From Cunninghamia lanceolata (Eukaryota > Streptophyta > Pinopsida > Cupressales > Cupressaceae): a DNA stretch of 64,000 bases. Every line of letters begins with the position of its first letter. Position 1 is the stretch's first letter. Positions 36,801 through 48,800 of the stretch are shown here, in pieces. The DNA is taken from assembly GCA_027924645.1 (NCBI GenBank), contig BSBN01000763.1, forward strand, positions 496,001 to 560,000, in the 5' to 3' direction. The position numbers and the translations under genes are program-made. The notes under the pieces are model-generated. The model was not told the origin of the DNA, made no database searches, and saw nothing but the letters and a program-made list of their open reading frames with translations.

Positions 36801-39800
36801 ATCCTCTCCAATCATGGGGATCAGCTTATTTCTTCAGTGAAGAATCTCCCCTCTTCCCTTGACTCCAAGGAAGAAGGGATGTCTAGACATGTATCTTCTT
36901 TGTTACAGAAACTCCGATTCTTGATACTCTCTTCTCTAGTTCAATGATGAGATCATTTCAAGCTACAAGTGTCTTTGAGGAGACGATTACATCCTTAGAA
37001 GAGAGCACACATTTTGGATTAGTTGAGGATGGGCAGGTAGTAAAGGGTGATGAAGTATGGTTGGTAATGCTAAAGGAAAAATGGTCCTCCAAAAGAGGAA
37101 TAGGTAAACATGAGAATTGTCCAGGTATATGCTTTCTTGGTGTCGGATGACAACGATGTTAAGGTGTCATTCTTCTTATTTTGTCTTGTCGAGAGGATTT
37201 CTTCCTTCGTTGCCTCTCTTACTTGCATTAGGCTATGCTTTGAAATGTTGTATTCTTTTTTTCTTAAATTAATATAATGGGATTAGGACTGTAATGTCCC
37301 CATTTTGGGAATGGTCGCCATTAGAGTTAGTTTGTACTTTCCAGCTGGCCTTGAGGCATTTGGAGAGGTTGGACTACATCACAGGTTGCATGGATGCTAT
37401 CATCACACTTCAGGATGCTTCATTTGGATACCTTGTCATGTGGTCACGGAGTTCATTGTTCATATTACCGTGAAGACTAGCACTCAATCAGTCCTCATCA
37501 TGGATATTCCTTGGGCAAAGGACAACACTCTATTCATGCACTCCACAATAGATTACTATATTTTCTAATGATTGGTGGGATAAAATAATTAACTAGCACT
37601 CCTTGGATGACTTGCATGATCTTTATGCTAGCGCTTGAAAAGAAGAAACAATAAATCAAATCTTTAATTTGATTTAAATCTAGGCACTTTCCTTAGACCC
37701 CACACATGGGTCGACCTTTGGAGGGAAACTTGTAATTTGAATATATGCTAATTACCTGGGTCGACCTTGAGGAGGAGATAAGGCAAATCATGTATATATA
37801 CTTGTTCATTTGGCATCCCAAAGACATAACAGCATTCATTCATTCACATTTTGGAGAGCAATCTCAATAGGGAGCTTGGGACGAAACCCTATAGTCTCTA
37901 AAGAGGAATTGGGCAAAAATCTGATTTCTCTTATTGTGGATTCTGTGACGGGGATTCAAGTGAGCTTCATGTCTTCATAGAGCGATTTCCTATCAGCTTT
38001 GAGAGCATATTTGGTGGCATCTTGGTTCTAAGGTTGGAGCGAACCTAATTGAGGAGTGATCTGCATTTGTGGAGGATATTTGGCATATTATGGACTGCTA
38101 GGGTTAGGGTTTGGGCAGAGTTTATAGCAGCAGACTTGCAGCCTGGTGCGACTTCCTTGGGAGACCCCATTCATGCATATTTTGTCACCTTTTGGTATGA
38201 AATTGTTGCTACTATCATTTGCCATGTATGAGGCTTAAGGCATTTGCCCTAGCCATATAAATTTGTAATAGAAGACTGCATTTATATTCTGATTTATTAC
38301 AGCAGACCTGAATTGTTCAGTTTGGAGGTATATATTAAGAATGTTCATGTGTACTCTTTCATGTAATTCCTCTTTATGAATGGGCGAATCATGTGTGGTA
38401 TTTTCTTTGATGCTTTGATATAATGTTTGTGGAGTTATTTCAAGTATTTGCAATCTGAAATATAAAAATCAGAATCATAATTAGGGTTAGGGCAGAAATA
38501 TAAGTGCAGAGATTTAGGGCAGAAAATCTGTGAATAAGTTGAAAAAGCTGGAAATCCAAACTAGGGTGTAATTGTTCCATTTGGGACATTACAAGTGGTA
38601 TCAGAGCCTTGATCTTGCCATCCTATGGGACATCATATGAATTTTGGAGAAGGAAGATACATCACCTACAGAAGGAGACAACGGAACATTGGGCCTGAAG
38701 TAGAAGAAGATGGCACCTTGAGTGAACATAGCCACGAAGAGCACCGTGATCAATGATCTTGTAAGAGGGCAACGGGGAGCTATTTCATTTGTTGAGTAGT
38801 TTCATGAGGCAAAACCTTAGCGGCAACGGAGGCAACAACAATGAAGGAGAAAGAAGTGATCGACATAATGGACATAATGGTGCAAGTTCGTCAAGGAACC
38901 AAGGCGATGCTCCGGTGCATACATCTCACTCTACCATGCCGAGACCTCTCATGCCCACATTTTTGGATCAGCCAAGGGTCACAGAGGAGGAGCCACGAGC
39001 TTGAGAAGAAACTTTTGATGACTATTGGAGGGAGTGGATGGCACTAAGTGAGGAATGCAAAGAAGCCTTCCCTTGGAATGATTTCTACCAAGTCAAATAT
39101 AGGAATCAGGATCGGCCTCAAGAAGGGAGGACCCACCATCATGCCAATCATGAGTTGCAAAAGAAGTTGGGTAAGGTTAACATCACTCCATTCGACGGCT
39201 CGAGGGAGATCATGGTAAGGGCTTGGATTCAAAAGTTGGACAACTATTTCACATTAAGTCCTATGGTTGAGAAGGATGCTATACAGTTTGCCTCACTACA
39301 CTTAGAGGGACATGCACTTGATTGGTGGTACAATGGCTTGGTAACTCAAGGACATGATTGCATCACGACATACTTGGAGTTCTCTCAAAGATTGATAGGT
39401 TCGATGATGCAAACCCGGAACAATTCTTTAGAGACTTGGTACAACTCAAACAGGATGGTCTAGTGGATATATATATAACAGAGTTTCAAAGGCTCGCGGT
39501 GTTGGTACCAAATGTTTTAGAGAGACGACTAACGTATCTATTCATTGAGGGACCTGAGCCGATTCGTGGATGGGTAAAAGCCTTGGATCCTCCGACACTA
39601 AGGGAAGCAATCAAGAGGGCTCGAGGAATGAAATTTTCGGCACCCGCCAAACCTAAGTTTCAAAGCAAGCCATTTCAGAAGGAGCCGAAGAGGAACTTCT
39701 CGAAGGATGAGCAAAGGAGGCCTATGTTGGATTTTGAGACAAGAAATGAGTTACGAAGGAAGAAGTTGTGTTTCACTTGCAAGGAGCCATGGGTACCAGG

Positions 39801-42800
39801 ACATAAGTGCCAAGGCAAGGCCAAGGCATACTACATTGAGGTCTTTTCCGATGATGAGGAAGAGGATGCCCATACTAGAGTGGAGGAAGACATGGAGGCC
39901 CGACACCAGGAAATTGAGGACACACAAGATACTATTGTATTTCTTTCCAGTGTTCCAAAACATTATCCTTTCAGGCTTCAGGGTACTATTCAGGGGCACA
40001 GAGTATCTTGTTTGGTAGATAGTGGTGCCACACACAATTTCATTGATATGGGATTCATAGCCAAGAGAGGATTGCAAGGAGAGGAGTTTCAAGGGTTTAA
40101 TGTCCTCTTGGCGGATGGCTTCAAGATGAATTGCACCAGGAAGATACCTCATCTCAGCATTCAGTTGGAGGACTACACCTTCGAGGATGAGTTCTATGTG
40201 GTTGGCATTGGAGAGACGGTGGTTGTCTTGGGCATACAGTGGCTCAAGTCTCTTGGGCAATACATTCAGGATTTCAACAAAATGGAGTTGGAGTTCACTT
40301 CGAATGGCAAGCAAATCATATTGAAGGCCAGCAGCGGTAGGACACTAGTGAGCATGACAGCTAAGAGGATGGAGGTCCCATTCAGATTTGAGGCGAGAGA
40401 CTTTTAGCTGGAGGCCCCTACTAGATTTGCACCCATAGGTGGGCACATAGCGAAGGTTGAGGAGCTAGAGGACAAGGAGGAGCACCCTATGGAGACCCCT
40501 GAGGTAGACACTTGTGAGGGTTGGCTACGACGAGCAAGGAAGGCAAAGCCTTTGGCTGCACAGGCGAGACTACAGATCTAAGATCCCTACTTCTTCCAAG
40601 GGACGAAGATGTCATGGTGGAGCATACGGATGAGCGAGTAGAGAGGTATGATTCAAAGATCCTTGCATCTAGTTTTGATCATGACATAGCCGTGATTGAG
40701 AGCCCCTTGGAGGTTCAAGCACTAGAGGAGTTGGGATTTGTGGAGTCTACACTTAGTGGATCAGCCACTAGTGTCTTGATGGAACCTGTAGAGGGAGTCA
40801 TAAGGGGGTATTCGTTGTGTTGTGACCTAATCACACATCGCCCCATTGCAAATGGGGACCCCCTTTTTTTGAGCTCTGATGCTTTGCTAAGTCTTGGATG
40901 ATGTCCTTTTCATGATGAAGTCAGTATTATTCGAGTCTATAGTTTTATGGCGGATACAATATATTCCCCTGATGTCCTGGTATCCTGATGTATGTTTGAG
41001 ATCTTGAAAATGACTAAGTCTAGTAGCCTGATATCCTGAAAATCCTGAAAATTGACTAAGTCTAGTAGCCTGATATCCTGAAAATCCTGAAAATTGACAG
41101 TCTGAAATCTGGTGGATCCCTCAAAATCTAGAATCTGCATGTCAAATCTGGTGGATTCGAGACCTATCTCAAACATCCTGAAAGGTATATTGAAAAATAT
41201 TTAAAGTATAAGAAATTCAATATATTTTTCAATATACTTTACCCTCTGGGACTTCCACTTCTAGGTGCGAATTCACTCTAAGTACTTAGGCGTATTTCTC
41301 TACTTGCACAACCTCAAAACTCCGCCTAGAACTCAGGGCGCCTTTTATCATCCAAGGAACCTCAAAGTTGTGCCTTCAAAAAGTGATGCAAGAAGTGGCG
41401 AACTAAGTTAGGCGCCTTGAAGGATAGGTGTTGAAGATTAGAGAAGAAAGTAGCACCTTAGTAAAGAACACTTGAAACTTGATGAATACACCTCTTTGAG
41501 CTTAGGTGCATTTTTCATCTCCAAACCCCCCTTTTGAGCGCCTTAACTTGGGGTGCATGTTTGAAATTATAGAAGGTAACGCCTTGAACTAAAATCCCAA
41601 GACATTTTGCACATCTTTAAAGCCCAAAATTCACTCAAGTGAGCTTAGTCGTATTTCTTCATCTCCAGAGACCACTTTGGCGCCTTAGCATGAAAAGGAT
41701 GTTTCAACCAATGACAAATGGCGCCTAAGCAAAAGGAGGCATGAAATTATGGAGTTTGATGTCATTTGAGGTAAAGAGTCTTCTAGATACCTTTGTATTG
41801 CATTGAAACCTCCAAATTGAACTAGATTATCATCTTAAAGACCTAGGCACCCTTTGCCATCAAAACAACCTCACATTGGCGCCTTGATGGAAATCAACTT
41901 ACAAAAGGCAAGTCTTGAAGGTTTTCCATATCAACTACAATGATTGAAAGTGAAGGTGAGTGAAAAGAACATCTCTTGAACCTTAGGCGCCTATATATGT
42001 TCAAACCATCACAAATCAGCGCCTAGATAAGGGGCTCAAGACTATCATTAAATGAGGCGCCTTTTCTTGTCTAAACTACCCATTTTGGCGCCTTCATATG
42101 ATGTGAACTAAGTATTCTAGGTGCATTTCACTCTCTGTGCAATCACTTCTAAGCGCCTAGGGATCTCAATCATTTGAAATCACCTAATCTAACCTTGTAA
42201 TAGACATTTGAAGTCATGAAATGCTATTCAAAGAGTCCTTCGAGCAAGGCGCAAGATCCCTCTTGTTTGAACTCAAATCAGCGCCTTAGGAGATATACAT
42301 CAGCTAAACATCCACTTTGGCGCCTTACATGAAGGAAGCAATGAAACTTTGAAATCTAGCATGAGTGGATCTCTTGGAGGCTTAGAAGAGTGATTGAGAG
42401 TCTTAGAAAGCCAAGAAGTTAAGTCAAGGATACCTAGGCGCTCATTCATGCCTATATAAACTAGATCTAGCGCCTTGCTCATAGAAGCATGATTCATTAT
42501 CACCTAAATGGGCGCCTAAGATGGAAAGTCTGTAAAACATCTTAAATATGAAGTTGAAGTCATTAAAGCTTATGCAACAAGCATGAAGTGTTTTAGGCGC
42601 ACTTTTCAATTAATTTTACCTTAGATATGCACCTAACTTGGGGTAAACTCTCATTCACTTGAAGGCGCTAATACACATCTCCACAACCCTCAACTAGCGC
42701 CTAGCCTTGTGAAGGCAAGAATCAAAGATAAAAGACTTCACCTTGATAAAGTGGAAAGTTGTAATTATCAGTATGAGTTTGAAATGTCAAAGAGTAAGCT

Positions 42801-45800
42801 AAGTCAAAGTGAGGCGCACTTTTTCACTCTTATCATCTAGATTGGCGCCTTAGAGAAAACATCACAAATCTACATCATTGAATAGGTGCCTTGAAAGGAA
42901 GGATCATTTTAAGCTATTACAACTGTTTGAAATCATTTGAAATGGCAAACATGGAACTAACTTGTGCTAGGCGCCCTTTGCTCCTCTTTTTACCTATAAA
43001 TGCGCCTAGATTTGAAGTAGGATTATTGCATGTTTAAAGTGATTCCTATGTTATAAAGTGATTAATATTGTTTCTCTTGTCTTGTAGGAACATCAACAAA
43101 GCTAAGGAGTTGTTCAAGGAGTCACCTTCAAGCGAGGAGCTTGGAGTCACCTTCAAAGAAGAGTCATCATGTAGCTGCCCTAAAGCATCACATCAAGTTC
43201 ATCATTCAAGACCACTTCATCAACTCCTTCGTCGAAGACATTCATCTATCACTTCAAGTTCCATTCATCTTCAAGTATCAACTAGCTTCTTCATCAATCA
43301 TTGCTTCTTCATCATATCATCAAGCAGAGACATTCCTCCAGACTTCAAGTCAAGTTCTTACGATCTTCAAGTCTCCGAGAAGTCTCTTACTCCATGAAGC
43401 ATACTTGAAGGCATTTTTTAAAAGTCTTTGAGAAGAGTCGTCTACTCTTGCATGAAGGAAGTAGCATCATCATCATATACACTACTCCATATGAAGAATC
43501 AAGGAAGATCAATCTATCTCCTACAAAGAAGAATCACAAAGTGATGCAAATGAGTAACATCTATCATATACATCCAGTTTACAAGAACATGAACAAGGCA
43601 AGATCAACAAGATACATCTCAAGTGTTCATCATCAAAAGCAATCATATCGAAGACATCATATCGATGATACAATTTGGGAATATGCCCAAAAGCATATTT
43701 AATTAACAGTTGAAATCCATAAGATATGCTGAGGTGGCATCTACGTGGCATGTACCTATCATCATCCAATCATAATTAGCCACATCATTTCAACCGCATT
43801 CAATGCATCTACAACAAACAAGAAGCCAAAGGGACGTCCATGTGGAAGATGCTCTAAAAGATTCCATCTTATCCTTATCTTCTTGGAAAATGTGCCTTCA
43901 TTGCCTCTATTGTGTACTAAAAATAGCAAGTTGTTGTGACAAACTGCCTTGTTGGCACGATCTGGACCCTTGGCTACGTGAATTGATCCTAGCCATTCAT
44001 TGTAATCTGGACTTCTATATAAAGGCCTTGTTGCCTCATTTGTAAATCATTAGAGATTAGACAGTAGTCAGTAGGTAGTAGAGTAGAGTAGAATAAACGA
44101 GACTCTCAAAGTTTTTTGAGAGGACTGGAAGTTGTAAATATTTCTCAAGATTAATGCAAAGACATTGGAACTCATTTGGTGTTAAGTGTTGTCTTGTGGA
44201 ATGACATGGTTTCTTGTATCTTGATGAAGTGGAGAGATGTTTCAAAATAGATTAGAAGTAGATTAGAAGCTCTTTGATGTTATGTATGTTGTACTGAATA
44301 TTTGATCGACTCCTAGCTCATGCTTTTAACATTCATCGTCGGTGAAGTGTTGTGTAAAGCTAGTCTGAGCATTATCATTTGCTTAAGTTCGATTGTGAAT
44401 GCTTGTTTGAGCTGCGCCGTCTTATGGGTGCTTGTATGAGCTTTCATGATTTGAAAATCTTTCGCTATCCTTAGGAGATCGCACCAACTTCATGTAGTTG
44501 TAGGCATCCTTGGCGAAGTGGAGTTAGGTTAATTCAGGAGTTTGTCTATTCGTACATCATCATTGCTTCATTGACCTTAGATTAGCTCCCTAAACCTTAT
44601 CTTTTTCCTTTTTTTATCATTGATGCATTGTACATACTTCATCCACACTCAAGGGAGAAATAAACTGAATGAAAGAAGAAGAATCCAACGTAAGTCCCTT
44701 TGTGATTATCAGCAAGATCACATATAATCACTGAGTTAACCCATCATGAATCATAAATAAGAAACCTTGGAGTTGTCTCGATCGATCACTTTGTTTAGCA
44801 TTCGAGAGGCTTTATTCAAGAGAGAGTGGGAAACTTAGTGTTTTTACTCTATTGTTGACTTGTCTAAAAACAATCATCAACACGTTGGCCATTCAGGGAG
44901 GAGATATAGGGATAAGTAATGGTTTGGTGCGACCCCATCATTACTTGCTTACACTTGAGGCTGCCCATGTTTGCCTACAAATCTGCATTGGAAGAGTGCA
45001 CTTCAAAGGTATGGATGATTCCTGCACCGAGGTATGATACTGATTTCATCTCTACTTTGGAGGTGTTAGGGTTCGTCATACAGTTGGCATGTGATGTTGG
45101 AGTTGGAGGTATGCATGATGCTACTGACATCTTTGCCCTAGCACTTGAGATTGTCTTGCATATTTGGAGGGTAGGTGCTATTGCATGGTGCACGGATTTC
45201 ATATTGATAGCATTGGGTTGGGTGTTATATCACCTCTTCATTACTGGAGGATGGCATTTGAACGATACCTTATCGTTCTATGTCATTAGAGGGATTGTTG
45301 ACAGCCATATTGAGATTGTTCTCAGTTGGGAGTTGGCTGTCTTGGTTTACACCAGCCACCTTGGAGGAGTTGATCCACACTTCATGGTACTTGTGTTGAG
45401 GCTTTGTGATGAGAGGTCGACGGATGTGGGAGGATGGATTGAGGATAGTGTTGCGAGATATCTTCTCCTCTTCATGATTGATAGGTGCGGTGACAGGTTG
45501 GTTTGGGATCCAAGTGGAGGTATGTTTGACATACCACTTCATTGGAGTGTTGATGAGTTGTCTCACATTTCCAATGAATGTATCAGAGTGGCGCAGCGGG
45601 GTTTTGGAGACTTGTGGTTATGCTTCAAGGATCACATTCTTCATCACATGCTCTTCGAGAGTTTGGATTGGACCTGCTATTGCTTCTCAAGGAGTGGCAT
45701 CTTGGGAGCTTTAGTGGTCATGGCACTTGTGGTTGCGAGCATATTCTATGGAGGATGGTGCTTGGTGGGACTCGAGGGTGCACGGTTTCAACTATGGGAA

Positions 45801-48800
45801 TCCACCTTGCATTGCATTCTTCCATTCTTTCTGGAGGAATGCAACCACTAGTGGATGTTTGGTATGGCCATCGGGCATGCGAGCAGATGGAGGTACATGT
45901 CATTTGACACTATCTCACAACATACACACTTGCCATTGCTTGAGGACAAGCAATTCCGAGAAGGGAGGATTTTAATGTCCCCATTCTGGGAATGGTCGCC
46001 ATTAGAGTTAGTACTTTCCAGCTGGCCTTGAGGCATTTGGAGAGGTCAGAAAACATCATCGGTTGCATGGATGCTATCATCACACTTCGGGATGCTTCAT
46101 TTGGATACCTTGTCATGTGGTCATGGAGATCATTGTTCGTATTACCGTGAAGACTAGCACTCATTTAGTCCTCATCATGGATATTCCTTGGGCAAAGGAC
46201 AACACTCTATTCATGTGCTCCACAATAGATTACTATATTTTCTAATGATTGGTGGGATAAAATAATTAACTAGCACTCCTTGGATGACTTGCATAATCTT
46301 TATGCTAGCGCTTGAAAAGAAGAAACAATAAATCAAATCTTTAATTTGATTTAAGTCTAGGCGCTTTCCTTGGATCCCACACATGGGTCGGCCTTTGGAG
46401 GGAAACTTGTAATTTGAATATATGCTAATTACCTGGGTCGGCCTTGAGGAGGAGATAAGGCAAATCATGTATATATACTTGTTCATTTGGCATCCCAAAG
46501 GCATCATATCAGCATTCATTCATTCGCATTTTGGAGAGCAATCTCAATAGGGAGCTTGGGACGAAACCCTCAAGTCTCTTAAGAGGAATTGAGCGAAAAT
46601 CTGATTTCTCTTATTGTAGATTCCATGACGGGGATTCAAGTGAGCTTCATGTCTTCATAGAGCAGATTTCCTATCAGCTTTGAGAGCATACTTGGTGGCA
46701 CATTAGTTCTAAGGTTGGAGCGAACCTAATTGAGGAGAAGCAACCTGCATTTGTGGAGGATATTTGGCATATTATGGACTGCTAGGGTTAGGGTTTGGGC
46801 AGAGTTTATAGCAGCAGACCTGCAGCCTGGTGCGACTTCCTTGGGAGACTCCATTCATGCATATTTTGTCACCTGTTGGTATGAAATTGTTGCTACTAAC
46901 ATTCACCATGTATGAGGCTTAAGGCATTTGCCCTAGCCATATAAATTTGTAATAGAAGACTGCATTTATATTCTGATTTATTACAGCAGACCTGAATTGT
47001 TCAGTTTGGAGGTACATATTAAGAATGTTCATGTGTACTCTTTGATGTAATTCCTTTTTATGAATGGGCGAATCATGTGTGGTATTTTCTTTGATGCTTT
47101 GATATAATGTTTGTAGAGTTATTTCAAGTATTTGCAATCTGAAATATAAAAATCAGAATCAGAATTAGGGTTAGGGCAGAAATATAAGTGCAGAGATTTA
47201 GGGCAGAAAATCAGAGAATAAGTTGGAAAAGCCGGAAATCCAAACCTAGGGCGTAATTGTTCCATTTGGGACATTACAAGGACCCAATTCCCTACTATAA
47301 GAAAAAAATGTGTTTCTTATTTGACTAATTATATTTAAATTAGTATATTATATCCTAAATTTATTGTTGGTATATATATATACAGTTAAACCCAGCTGTA
47401 CTGAAACCGGAAAAAGAATTGGTGAACTGCCGAATCCAAATTCCAAGCCCCCAGAAACATAGAAAAAACATATAATGACATTTATTTACTGGCAGTTTAT
47501 TCTACCATAAAAAACCATTGTCCTCTGACTAGGACTACTTAACACTAATATGTATTCATAAAGGTATCGAACTTTTGAAGTCTTAAAATGAACAGTACAG
47601 AACACCGTTGGTAGAGACAGACCCCTTGAATCGGGATTGGAGTTGAGAAAACTGTCATTAAAGCAGCAAGATGACTTTGACAAGCAACAAACCGTGCCCT
47701 TGCTTTCTTATTCAATCATTAATGGATGATCATACCATCTTTATCATGGTTCCACAATGGTCACACATTAAGTGAATCTTCCTTCAAGTGGGGATTGCTA
47801 TAAGGTATTATACATTCATCTTAAAATGTCATGCTACAAGACAATGATATACCCCTATACCCATCAACTAGTGAATATTTTATTTTTTGCAAAAGGAATA
47901 AATTGTGTTGGGACACAAGGTCTCCCCCTCGTTGCAGTCGAGGGGAGTTTTCCCTTGTACTCTGTGTACTCATAGCTAGATGTATTTCAATGCAACTGTG
48001 TCTTAAAATAGATTAGATCAAAATCATATGCTATATTTTTCCATTATTTGGGTAAAGACTTCTCATGTTCTATACAAACCATACTTACCTCCACAATGAT
48101 ATGTCTGTTTTGAGTCCCGACACTTGGGCAAAATTCTAGCCCTCTAGATTAGTATAGCATCCATATTCCACTCGGATAAAGACAATTTTATATTAGAAGA
48201 TAATTTAAAATTTTCACCCCACTATCCCCTGCTGTCTACATCCTGGAAATGTCATGGAACATGGATTTAAAAGCAATTTCTGAGAACTTTATGGTTATAA
48301 CTTATGATCTCTAGATTCTTTATAGTTTTCATATCTTCACTTAAGAGATGTAAGTAGGCTGGATTCTTCATAGTTGCCATTTCTTGCATAAGAAATATTA
48401 AGTATGCTGCTTCCTGACTTGATATATATAAGTTGATAGGCAACATTTTGAACTTCAAACATGTTTCAAATGTTTTGTGAGTACACCATTTCATATTTCA
48501 TTCCAACCCAAGGTGTAACAGCCTATAATATCCCTTTTCTGAGGTAACTTGTTCCAAGTTCAATTCTGGTCTCAGCGTGTGAAGAATATGTATTGAGTTT
48601 CTCAATGGAGATACAAATGGCATATATTCAAAAGTTGACATTTTTAATTTGAATGCGATTTGTTTCTAGATTGTATGCCCCCCAACCAATCTGTGGTACT
48701 TTTCATCATCCCAAGGACCATAGGACTAAGTACACACTTGAGCACTATCATCATATAGCATCTAAAGATCTTATTCTTGCTGGTTTGAGAACTAGTCTCT

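Larger units (their letters stand above)
40818..44882 (+). mobile_element. Giant solo LTR (4,065 bp) nested in the gypsy element
   Basis: Starts TGTTGTGACC and ends ATCATCAACA (five-base inverted termini TGTTG/CAACA), flanked by CGTTG duplications. It has a TATA box at 44016-44024 and AATAAA at 44092-44097. If these mark the promoter and the end of R, U3 is about 3.2 kb. A portion near the 5' end is related to the Tat LTR at 30896, so a Tat-type element is likely, a group known for long LTRs. There is no PBS, polypurine tract or gene inside. Its centre holds an array of GGCGCC half-site pairs. Confidence 0.87.
37290..47278 (+). mobile_element. Ty3/gypsy-type element with gag-protease but no RT or integrase
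   Basis: The element is 9,989 bp including a later 4,065 bp insertion, so about 5.9 kb at first. It has LTRs of 1,304 and 1,308 bp, a perfect TSD AGGAC, a PBS (38596-38607) and a purine-rich tract before the 3' LTR. Between gag-protease (to 40407) and the 3' LTR there is about 1.5 kb of element sequence with no RT, RNase H or integrase motif. It is therefore non-autonomous, a gypsy counterpart of the TR-GAG arrangement. The LTRs differ by substitutions and small indels (for example four bases near 37330/46012), so it is older than the copia TR-GAG at 19491. Confidence 0.9.

Noticed and set aside
38098..38116. Telomere-like GGGTTAGGGTTT word (also at 46782 and 23222)
   Set aside because: Only one or two units, and two of the sites are the same position in a pair of LTRs; not an interstitial telomere array.
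41285..43008. CRISPR-like array or coding repeat
   Set aside because: The repeated part is only about 8 bp, spacing alternates, the host is a plant LTR, and no frame stays open across the units.
47905..47990. Possible LTR start (TGTTGGGACACAAGG)
   Set aside because: No matching end, duplication or internal element found nearby.
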